NCBI GenBank assembly: GCA_049654905.1
Contig: JBASIS010000217.1
Location: 1 to 9,893 of the forward strand
DNA length: 9,893 nucleotides
Direction of reading: 5' to 3'
Origin: M0108 sp049654905
Lineage (GTDB): Bacteria > Pseudomonadota > Gammaproteobacteria > Chromatiales > Chromatiaceae
Position numbers and translations under genes: made by a program. Shown piece after piece: positions 1-7,874 of this stretch. The first letter of the stretch is position 1, and every line of letters begins with the position of its first letter. The notes under the pieces were generated by a model. The model saw only the letters and a program-made list of their open reading frames with translations. It had not been told where the DNA came from and made no database searches.

Positions 1-1
1 A

Positions 2-130
2 ACTAAACCCGCCCACTGGCCAGGAGGCGCCGCGCGCGAGCCCATCGCGCCGGCGCCAATTCTTTTCGACCTGCGTCGGGTGCCGCCGCCCAACCATCGC
101 CTGGCCCGCAAGCACGGCTTTGTTGAGTGA
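2..130 (+). CDS. possible C-terminal end of an upstream protein (partial)
   Basis: An open frame enters from the left edge and stops at TGA 128-130. Its last residues read FDLRRVPPPNHRLARKHGFVE, and its codons mostly end in G or C like the confirmed genes. I do not recognise the family from 42 residues. The opposite strand is also open over this stretch, so coding here is not certain. If real, the gene would end 66 bases before the start chosen for the next gene. It could also be plain intergenic DNA. Confidence 0.3.
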   Translation, partial: TKPAHWPGGAAREPIAPAPILFDLRRVPPPNHRLARKHGFVE

Positions 131-196
131 GGGCAAGGCACGGGTTCGGTTGGTTCGTGTATGGTTAGCGTTTCCGCCTACCTTGGAACGCCCGCG

Positions 197-2068
197 ATGG
201 ACGTAGAACTGCTCGAAATACGTGATTTCCTGGCTAGCCATCATCCCTTCGACCTGCTGCCGGGGGGGGCGCTGGACCGCCTGCCCAAAAAGCTGTCGGT
301 ACGCTATTTTCGGCGGGGACTGGAATTCCCCCCCAAGGACGCGGATCAAGCCTACCTTTACATCCTCCGTCGGGGCGCGGTGGAGTTACGCAACCCTAGT
401 GGTGACCTGCTGAGCAAGCTCGCCGAGGGCGATCTCTGCACCACGGACTGCCTGAAGGTTGACGTGACGCTGACCCTCACGGGTTCGACCGCCGAGGATA
501 CCCTCTGCTACCTCCTGACTTGCGCCGACCTCGCCAAGTTGCGCGCCGATTACCCGGATTTCGCCACCTTCTTCGATCACTCCCAGCGCGAGCGGCTGCG
601 CAAGGCCCTGGACCTGATGCAACTGGAGCCGACCACGAGCGGCGGCACCCTGATGACGGTCAACATCCGCGACTTCGTCGCCGGTCGCAAGGTCACCAGC
701 GTCCCACTCGAGGCCAGCATCCGCGCGGCCGCCACCGCCATGAGCGAGGACCGCGTCGCCTCCATTTTCGTCATGGACGGGGAGCGCCTGGCGGGCATCA
801 TCACGGATCGCGACCTGCGCACGCGCTGTATCGCGGCGGGCCTCTCCTTCGAGGAGCCGGTTACCCGCATCATGACCACCCAACTCCATACCATCACCAG
901 CGGCACCCTGGCCTTTCACGCCCTCATCACCATGACCCGGCTGAATGTCCATCATCTGCCGGTGCTGGAGGACGGCCGGGTCATTGGCATGCTCTCCACC
1001 TCCGATCTGGTCCGCTTCCAGAGCGCCAACTCGGTGTACATGGTCGGCGACATCCGCAAGGCCAGGGACCTGGAGGCTCTGGTCGCCCTCAGCGCCAAGG
1101 TTTCAAACCTGCAGGTGCAGCTCGTCAGGAGTGGCGCAACGACGGATCAGGTGGGGCAGGCCGTGAGCGCCGTCACCGACGCCATCACCACACGGCTGCT
1201 GGAGATGGCGGAGCAGGAACTGGGGCCCCCGCCCGTGCCCTATGCCTGGATGGCCGCGGGGTCTCAGGCCCGGCGCGAGCAATCGTCCCATTCCGACCAG
1301 GACAATGCCCTGCTCATCGCCGACCACATGAAGCCGGATGATGACGCCTACTTCGCCGCCCTGGCCCGCATCGTCAATGATGGCCTCAACGCCTGTGGCT
1401 ATGTTTACTGCCCGGGCAACGTCATGGCCTCCAATCCCAAATGGCGCCAGCCCTTGCGCATGTGGCGCAAGTATTTCAATTCCTGGATCGAGCGGCCCGA
1501 GCCCCTGGCCTTGATGCATTCCAGCATCTTCTTCGACCTGCGGGCGATTCACGACCCGGAGGGCATGGTCGGAGAACTCCGCGAACATGTCCTCGATCTC
1601 AGCCGCGCCAACCGCATCTTCATCGGCTACATGGTGGCCAACGCCCTCAAGCATCGGCCACCCTTGGGGTTTTTCCGCAATTTCGTCCTCGTCAGTGGTG
1701 GCAACCACGACAAAACCCTGGACCTTAAGCATCGCGGCACGGTACCTATCATCGATATGGCCCGGGTCTATGCCCTGACGACGGGCCAGCCCGCCGTCAA
1801 CACCACCGAACGCCTGGAGCAGGCCGCCAAATCCCAGGCCGTGAGTCAGGATGGGGCGGCCAATCTCATTGATGCGCTGGAGCTGATCGGCGCCCTCCGC
1901 CTGCGCCACCAGGCCGAGCAGTTGCGCCAGGGACAAAAAGCGGACAATTTCCTGGCCCCAGACTCCCTGTCCGGTCTGGAGCGAGGGCACCTCAAGGATG
2001 CCTTCTCCCTGATCAATACCATGCAGGACTATCTCGAGCAGCGCTATCAGGCTGGACGCTTTGGCTGA
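197..2068 (+). CDS. DUF294 putative nucleotidyltransferase with cNMP-binding-like and CBS domains
   Basis: Likely a cytoplasmic signalling protein of 623 residues. Domains in order: a Crp-like cyclic-nucleotide-binding fold (about 3-130), a tandem CBS pair (about 158-275), a DUF294 GlnD-like nucleotidyltransferase domain (about 300-440) and the DUF294 C-terminal helical domain (about 475-610). The nucleotidyltransferase signature is intact: GSQARRE from G355-S356, then SDQDNAL with metal-ligand candidates D367 and D369. Each CBS repeat keeps the ribose-phosphate motif (S/T)xxD: T203/D206 and S267/D270. The Crp-like pocket lacks the usual arginine, so canonical cAMP binding is doubtful. The start is uncertain. 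ATG 197 has a weak TTGGAA eight bases upstream and gives MDVELLEIRDFLASHHPF, which resembles relatives as I recall them. ATG 161 would add 12 residues but has no ribosome-binding site. The next gene starts nine bases after the stop, which implies co-transcription. The transferred group and target are unknown; by analogy with GlnD a protein may be nucleotidylylated. Confidence 0.88.
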   Translation: MDVELLEIRDFLASHHPFDLLPGGALDRLPKKLSVRYFRRGLEFPPKDADQAYLYILRRGAVELRNPSGDLLSKLAEGDLCTTDCLKVDVTLTLTGSTAEDTLCYLLTCADLAKLRADYPDFATFFDHSQRERLRKALDLMQLEPTTSGGTLMTVNIRDFVAGRKVTSVPLEASIRAAATAMSEDRVASIFVMDGERLAGIITDRDLRTRCIAAGLSFEEPVTRIMTTQLHTITSGTLAFHALITMTRLNVHHLPVLEDGRVIGMLSTSDLVRFQSANSVYMVGDIRKARDLEALVALSAKVSNLQVQLVRSGATTDQVGQAVSAVTDAITTRLLEMAEQELGPPPVPYAWMAAGSQARREQSSHSDQDNALLIADHMKPDDDAYFAALARIVNDGLNACGYVYCPGNVMASNPKWRQPLRMWRKYFNSWIERPEPLALMHSSIFFDLRAIHDPEGMVGELREHVLDLSRANRIFIGYMVANALKHRPPLGFFRNFVLVSGGNHDKTLDLKHRGTVPIIDMARVYALTTGQPAVNTTERLEQAAKSQAVSQDGAANLIDALELIGALRLRHQAEQLRQGQKADNFLAPDSLSGLERGHLKDAFSLINTMQDYLEQRYQAGRFG

Positions 2069-2077
2069 CGATTGACC

Positions 2078-2761
2078 ATGACCTGGCCCCTGACCCCGGA
2101 CTTCCGCCGCCGCTGGCACCTCCGCAAGTTGCCCGTGGGGCCCTTGCGCGACTATCTGGCGAGGCCCTTTCCCGACCCGAAGACGGACTATCGTCAGGTG
2201 GATTACCTGGCCGTGGACCTGGAGACCACGGGACTGGACCCTAAACGGGACAGCATCCTCAGCTTTGGCTATGTGGCCCTCCACGGCTACAGCATCGATC
2301 TGGCCACCGCCCGCCACCGCCTGGTTCTCACCGATCGCGCCATCCCCGAGGCCAGCGCCATCATCCACCAGATCCTGGATGACGAGGCGGCCACGGGCGA
2401 GCCCCTCGCACAGGTGCTGACCGAATTCCTCCTGGAACTGGCGGGCAAGGTCATGATCGCCCATCATTCCTACATTGAGGAGACCTTCATCGACCTGGCC
2501 TGCAAACGGTACCTGGGGGGACCCCTGATCGTGCCCATCGTTGACACACAAGCCGTGGCCTTACGCAACTTCCATCAGCGCCAGATGCCTTTCAAAGGCT
2601 CCGACCTGCGTCTCCATAATCTGGGCGCCCGCTATAACCTGCCCCGCTACGGCGCTCACAATGCCCTCAGCGATGCCTTGGCGGCGGGCGAACTCTTCCT
2701 CGCCCAGGCCGCCCAGCGCGACAGCGGCAAGGGCTTTGCCTTGCGGGAATTCCTCGTCTGA
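2078..2761 (+). CDS. DnaQ-like DEDDh 3'-5' exonuclease
   Basis: A 227-residue protein of the DnaQ/RNase T-type exonuclease superfamily, expected to remove nucleotides from 3' ends with two metal ions. Exo I is VDLETTGLD with D47 and E49. Exo II is AHHSYIEETF, where glutamate E134 sits where aspartate is normal. Exo III is HNALSD with H194 and D199, which places it in the DEDDh class. About 40 residues precede the Exo I motif (RRRWHLRKLPVGPLRDYL); this basic leader is not in minimal DnaQ folds. ATG 2078 was chosen; TTG 2072 would add two residues, and neither has a clear Shine-Dalgarno site. The gene follows the DUF294 gene by nine bases, so the two are probably one transcription unit. Such exonucleases often sit next to DUF294 genes near acs. 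Whether the substrate is DNA, RNA or a small nucleotide cannot be told from sequence. Confidence 0.87.
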   Translation: MTWPLTPDFRRRWHLRKLPVGPLRDYLARPFPDPKTDYRQVDYLAVDLETTGLDPKRDSILSFGYVALHGYSIDLATARHRLVLTDRAIPEASAIIHQILDDEAATGEPLAQVLTEFLLELAGKVMIAHHSYIEETFIDLACKRYLGGPLIVPIVDTQAVALRNFHQRQMPFKGSDLRLHNLGARYNLPRYGAHNALSDALAAGELFLAQAAQRDSGKGFALREFLV

Positions 2762-3117
2762 GGGCCCGGGCGGCCCAGGCGGGGCTAAGGGCTGGCGAAG
2801 GCCGCGACAAGCGTTTAGACTTGGGATACTTTCCGTCCAGGGATCGGTGTCGACATCGCCCTGGCTAGGGATGCGAGGAGGACAGTCCCCATAACGACCG
2901 CCGAACCCCGTGTAATCGGGGGTGACGAGGATCACCTATGCGGCACTAACCCCGCCGCGGCGCTAAACCAAAAAGAATGCGCGCTCGTCGCGTCAGGAAC
3001 ATCGGTCGCCAAGCCCCACCCGGACTGGCCGATAACCCAAGGCAAGCTCTTTATCTCCGGCCCCTTCCCAAAGCCGGCGGATATTAATCACCACCCCAGA
3101 ATAGGAGATTGGTTCCC
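2762..3117 (+). other. 356-base intergenic region, acs leader/promoter region
   Basis: No convincing gene is visible. It starts with a GC-rich stretch able to form GGGCC(2762-2766)/GGCCC(2772-2776) without a T-run, so termination after the exonuclease is not clear. Two adjacent short hairpins follow: CCCCG 2906-2910 with CGGGG 2917-2921, and GGTGA 2921-2925 with TCACC 2932-2936. They share base 2921, so they compete slightly. A TATTAA sequence at 3082-3087 resembles a -10 box but has no matching -35. I found no convincing sigma-54 or CRP site. The region presumably carries the acs promoter; its exact place is not resolved. Confidence 0.5.
3103..3108 (+). promoter_or_regulatory. ribosome binding site of acs
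   Basis: AGGAGA lies nine bases before ATG 3118. It decides the start in favour of 3118 over the in-frame TTG at 3109, which directly abuts this site. Confidence 0.85.
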
Positions 3118-5064
<1,947 letters not shown>

Positions 5065-5074
5065 CCACAAGACC

Positions 5075-5102
5075 GGGCCCGGGCGGTTCACCGCCTGGGC
5101 CC
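5075..5102 (+). terminator. strong GC hairpin just after acs
   Basis: GGGCCCGGGCGG (5075-5086), loop TTCA, then CCGCCTGGGCCC (5091-5102): twelve pairs, one of them G-U. It begins ten bases after the acs stop. No T-run follows, so it is either a 3'-end stabilising or rho-assisted structure or an imperfect intrinsic terminator. The fold is seen directly; the role is inferred. Confidence 0.55.
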
Positions 5103-5116
5103 CTGTGGGGATCGAA

Positions 5117-5157
5117 GGGCCCCGGCTGATCGGATGTGACAGGGACTGCAGGGGCCC
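5117..5157 (+). repeat. inverted repeat in the acs/NYN spacer
   Basis: GGGCCCC (5117-5123) is exactly complementary to GGGGCCC (5151-5157), with 27 bases between. It lies between the acs hairpin and the later terminator-like hairpin. It could be a regulatory RNA structure or an operator, or chance in GC-rich DNA. Confidence 0.35.
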
Positions 5158-5178
5158 TAATTAACCAGGGAAGTAGCC

Positions 5179-5184
5179 TTTAAT
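5179..5184 (+). promoter_or_regulatory. candidate -10 box for the NYN gene
   Basis: TTTAAT matches five of six bases of the sigma-70 -10 consensus in an AT-richer patch. No good -35 is found 15-18 bases upstream, so this is weak. If used, transcription would begin near 5191, immediately before the hairpin at 5195. Confidence 0.25.
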
Positions 5185-5194
5185 CTAGCGTGAA

Positions 5195-5231
5195 CGACGG
5201 GGATGCCAGCGCCTCCCCGTCGCTTTTGTTT
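5195..5231 (+). terminator. rho-independent terminator-like hairpin ahead of the NYN gene
   Basis: CGACGGGG (5195-5202) pairs perfectly with CCCCGTCG (5215-5222) around a 12-base loop. It is followed by CTTTTGTTT (5223-5231). This is a good intrinsic-terminator form on the + strand. It may end acs transcription, 131 bases after the acs stop, or act as an attenuator or protective leader stem for the next gene, whose ribosome-binding site starts at the very next base. Confidence 0.6.
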
Positions 5232-5237
5232 AAGGAG
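5232..5237 (+). promoter_or_regulatory. ribosome binding site of the NYN gene
   Basis: AAGGAG lies nine bases before the in-frame TTG at 5247. It is too close to ATG 5238 and 21 bases from ATG 5259, so it favours a TTG start. Confidence 0.7.
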
Positions 5238-5246
5238 ATGATAATT

Positions 5247-6080
5247 TTGAGTGCACAGATGCGAATTGGCGTCTTCGTCGACGCCGAGAATGTCCGCTAC
5301 AACGGCGGTTATCAGATGCGCTACGACGTCCTGCGCCGCTTTGCCGCGCGCGAGAAGGGCATACTCCAGCGCCTCAATACCTATTTGGCTTTCGATCTCG
5401 AACGTGCCAGGGAAGATCAGGAATACGCAAAAAAATCCCGTGCCTATCAGCAGATGGTGCGGGACTTCGGTTGGAAGATCACCGTCAAATATGTCCGCCG
5501 CTACACGGACGAAAATGGCAATGTCACCACCAAGGCCAACGCCGATTTAGACATGGCCGTGGATGCCATGCTGCAGGCCGGCAAGCTCGACCAAGTGCTC
5601 CTCGTCACGGGTGATGGCGATTTCCTACAGGTTGTCAACGCCTTGCAGAATACCGGCTGCCGCGTCGAACTCATCGGATTCAAAAACGTCTCGCGCCAAC
5701 TCCAGCAGGAGGTGGATGCCTACTACTCCGGCTACATGATCCCTGAACTCCTGCCCGTCACCTACGAGCCCCGCAACGAATGGGGCAAGCCGAGTTCCTG
5801 CGTGCGCGGCGTCTGCACCAAGTGGTTCCCGGAAAAGGGCTACGGCTTCCTGCGCTTCATGAATCACATCTCCCCCAATCTCTGGATCACGGACCCTCGC
5901 GACGAAGGCTCCCCCTATACCAGCGTCTTCTGCCACGCCAATGAGATCGCGGACGAGGTGAGCGAGGACATGCTCATGAACCGGGAGACCGTCCTGGAGT
6001 TCTATCTCAACGAGAGCGAGCAGAAGGATAACGGCCTGGTGGCCAATAATGTCCGGCTCGCCTTTACCGTGAATCGCTGA
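5247..6080 (+). CDS. NYN (PIN-like) ribonuclease fused to a cold-shock-like domain
   Basis: A 277-residue cytoplasmic protein, predicted to be a metal-dependent endoribonuclease with its own RNA-binding module. The N-terminal NYN domain of the LabA/DUF88 type (about 5-165) shows the acidic residues expected of the PIN-like fold: VFVDAENV (D12, N15), NADLDMAVD (D100, D102, D106) and VTGDGDF (D123, D125). The C-terminal part (about 188-275) matches a cold-shock OB fold: KWF (192-194), RNP1-like KGYGFLRF (197-204), RNP2-like SVFCHANEI (226-234) and a final VANNVRL strand. The stretch between RNP1 and RNP2 is about 21 residues, longer than in CspA. TTG 5247 is preferred because of AAGGAG nine bases upstream. 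GTG 5190 would place the terminator-like hairpin inside the gene, and ATG 5259 is poorly spaced. The gene stands alone between acs and pilB, with 64 bases before pilB. The RNA target is unknown. It could instead bind RNA without cutting, but the acidic set appears complete. Confidence 0.85.
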   Translation: MSAQMRIGVFVDAENVRYNGGYQMRYDVLRRFAAREKGILQRLNTYLAFDLERAREDQEYAKKSRAYQQMVRDFGWKITVKYVRRYTDENGNVTTKANADLDMAVDAMLQAGKLDQVLLVTGDGDFLQVVNALQNTGCRVELIGFKNVSRQLQQEVDAYYSGYMIPELLPVTYEPRNEWGKPSSCVRGVCTKWFPEKGYGFLRFMNHISPNLWITDPRDEGSPYTSVFCHANEIADEVSEDMLMNRETVLEFYLNESEQKDNGLVANNVRLAFTVNR

Positions 6081-6144
6081 CCGGCATGGCCAGGGCCTTT
6101 TAATACCTGAAATCGGTCTGGTTACCCACCGGTACGACAGCCCC

Positions 6145-7869
6145 ATGGCCATCCCCGCCAGCGCCATTCCTCTTTCTGGGCTCGCCTCCTGCCTCATTCG
6201 GGAAAAGCTCATCTCGGAGGCGAGGGCCCAGAGCGCCTTCACCGCCGCCGCCAAGCGAGGCAAGCCGTTCGTCCAGTACCTGGTTGAGGAGAAAATCCTC
6301 GACAGCCGCCGTATCGCCCTGGCCACCCGCGAGGAACTCGGCATCCCCCTGCTGGACCTGAGCGCCATCGACACCAGCAACCTGCCGCTGGACATGGTCA
6401 ATGAAAGGCTGGTGCGCAAGCATCGGGCCCTGCCCATCCACCGCCGTGGCAACCGCCTCTTTGTCGCCCTATCCGACCCGACCAACCACCAGGCCCTGGA
6501 TGAAATCCGCTTCAACACCGGCCTGACCACGGAGGCAGTGCTGGTCGAGGAGGATAAGCTGGCGGTGGCGATCGAGAAGGCCATCAATCGTGCCCTGGAG
6601 TCCACCCATTCGGTTATGGGCCAGATCATTGCCTCGGATCTGGTCAATCTCGAACAGGCCGCCGCCGAGGAGCGCCCGGTAACCGAGGAGGAACTCAATG
6701 TTGACGAGGCGCCCGTGGTGCGCTACATCAACAAGATCCTGGTGGATGCCATCTCCAGCGGTGCCTCCGACATTCACTTCGAGCCCTACGAGAAGACCTT
6801 TCGCATCCGCTTCCGTCAGGATGGCATGTTGCACGAGATCGCCTCCCCCCCCGTCAATATCTCGCACCGTCTGGTGGCGCGTCTCAAGGTAATGTCGCGC
6901 ATGAATATCGCCGAGCGGCGTGTTCCCCAAGACGGGCGCATCAAGCTCAAGCTCAGCCGCACCCGCGATATCGATTTTCGCGTCAACACCTTACCAACCC
7001 TTTACGGGGAGAAGGTGGTGCTGCGTATCCTGGAGACGGGCACCACCCTGGTCGGGGTGGAGCAACTCGGTTTCGACGAGGAGCAGAAGAATGCCTTCCT
7101 CGCCGCCATCGGCAAGCCCTACGGTATGATCCTGGTCACGGGTCCCACCGGTTCGGGTAAGACGGTCACCCTCTACACCGGCCTCAACCTCCTCAACCAG
7201 CCGGAGGTGAACATCTCCACGGTCGAGGACCCAGTGGAAATTCAGGTGACGGGCATCAATCAGGTCAACATGAACCTCAAGACCGGCCTGACCTTTGCCG
7301 CCGCCCTGCGCGCCTTCCTGCGTCAGGACCCGGACATCATCATGGTCGGCGAGATCCGCGACCTGGAGACGGCGGAGATCGCCGTCAAGGCGGCCCAGAC
7401 CGGCCACCTGGTGCTCTCGACCCTGCACACCAATGATGCCCCCCAGACCCTGACCCGCCTGTCCAACATGGGCGTCGCACCCTTCAATATCGCCTCCTCG
7501 GTCCTGCTGATCATGGCCCAGCGCCTGGTCCGGCGCCTCTGCCGTCACTGCCGCAAGCCGGACAAGATCCCCCGCCAGGCCCTGCTAGTGGAGGGCTTCA
7601 GCCAAAAGGAAATAGACAAGGGGCTGATCGTTTACAAGCCCGTCGGCTGCGAGCATTGTTATCAGGGCTATCGGGGCCGCGTCGGCATCTACCAGGTCAT
7701 GCCGATCTCGGAGGCCATGGGCCGCCTCATCATGGAGGGCGGCAACGCCCTCCAACTAGGCGACCAGGCCCGCGCCGAGGGTATCCTCGATTTGCGCCAA
7801 TCCGGGCTGCGCAAGGTCAAGGCCGGCGTCACCAGCCTGGAGGAAATCAACCGCGTGACCAAGGAATGA
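6145..7869 (+). CDS. pilB: type IV pilus extension ATPase PilB
   Basis: A 574-residue GspE/PilB-family hexameric ATPase that powers pilin polymerisation on the cytoplasmic face of the inner membrane. It starts with a T2SSE/MshEN-type N-terminal domain (about 5-160). The ATPase core has an Asp box at D209-IHFEP, Walker A GPTGSGKT at 333-340, a Walker B region DPDIIMVGE ending in catalytic-type E403, and a His box with H421 and H428. The paired CxxC zinc motif is complete: C466/C469 and C502/C505. This zinc motif and the full N-terminal domain argue for PilB rather than the retraction ATPase PilT, and pilC and pilD directly downstream exclude a lone type II secretion ATPase. ATG 6145 has no clear Shine-Dalgarno site, but the N-terminus MAIPASAIPLSGLASCL fits the family. 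It is the first gene of a pilB-pilC-pilD operon. Confidence 0.97.
   Translation: MAIPASAIPLSGLASCLIREKLISEARAQSAFTAAAKRGKPFVQYLVEEKILDSRRIALATREELGIPLLDLSAIDTSNLPLDMVNERLVRKHRALPIHRRGNRLFVALSDPTNHQALDEIRFNTGLTTEAVLVEEDKLAVAIEKAINRALESTHSVMGQIIASDLVNLEQAAAEERPVTEEELNVDEAPVVRYINKILVDAISSGASDIHFEPYEKTFRIRFRQDGMLHEIASPPVNISHRLVARLKVMSRMNIAERRVPQDGRIKLKLSRTRDIDFRVNTLPTLYGEKVVLRILETGTTLVGVEQLGFDEEQKNAFLAAIGKPYGMILVTGPTGSGKTVTLYTGLNLLNQPEVNISTVEDPVEIQVTGINQVNMNLKTGLTFAAALRAFLRQDPDIIMVGEIRDLETAEIAVKAAQTGHLVLSTLHTNDAPQTLTRLSNMGVAPFNIASSVLLIMAQRLVRRLCRHCRKPDKIPRQALLVEGFSQKEIDKGLIVYKPVGCEHCYQGYRGRVGIYQVMPISEAMGRLIMEGGNALQLGDQARAEGILDLRQSGLRKVKAGVTSLEEINRVTKE
7861..7865 (+). promoter_or_regulatory. ribosome binding site of pilC inside the pilB end
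   Basis: AAGGA forms part of the last pilB codons and lies nine bases before ATG 7875. ATG 7866 and ATG 7869 in the same frame are too close to it, so 7875 is the likely start. Confidence 0.6.
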
Positions 7870-7874
7870 TGCCC

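Noticed and set aside
520..1341. 273-residue open frame inside the DUF294 gene
   Set aside because: Arginine-, glycine- and histidine-rich translation in a shifted frame of a gene with intact domains.
1103..2551. 482-residue antisense open frame across the DUF294 and exonuclease genes
   Set aside because: It spans two clearly coding genes and the gap between them, and its translation has no domain. It is a composition artefact.
5190..5246. GTG start at 5190 for the NYN protein, adding 19 residues
   Set aside because: No ribosome-binding site precedes it, the added residues are not family-like, and it would put a terminator-like hairpin and the AAGGAG site inside the gene.
6088..6101. GGCCAGGGCCTTTT as a terminator after the NYN gene
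   Set aside because: The only stem would be four pairs around a two-base loop, which is not a stable hairpin.
6078..6144. Possible promoter for pilB (CTGACC with TAATAC, or a GG-GC pair at 6083/6095 as sigma-54)
   Set aside because: The sigma-70 match is poor in both boxes. The sigma-54 candidate lacks the TTGC of the -12 element. The spacer is only 64 bases, and no clear signal was found.
7656..7874. Upstream extension of pilC
   Set aside because: It overlaps pilB in another frame, and PilC family sequence begins only near MALPARKPDPDKN; AAGGA supports ATG 7875.
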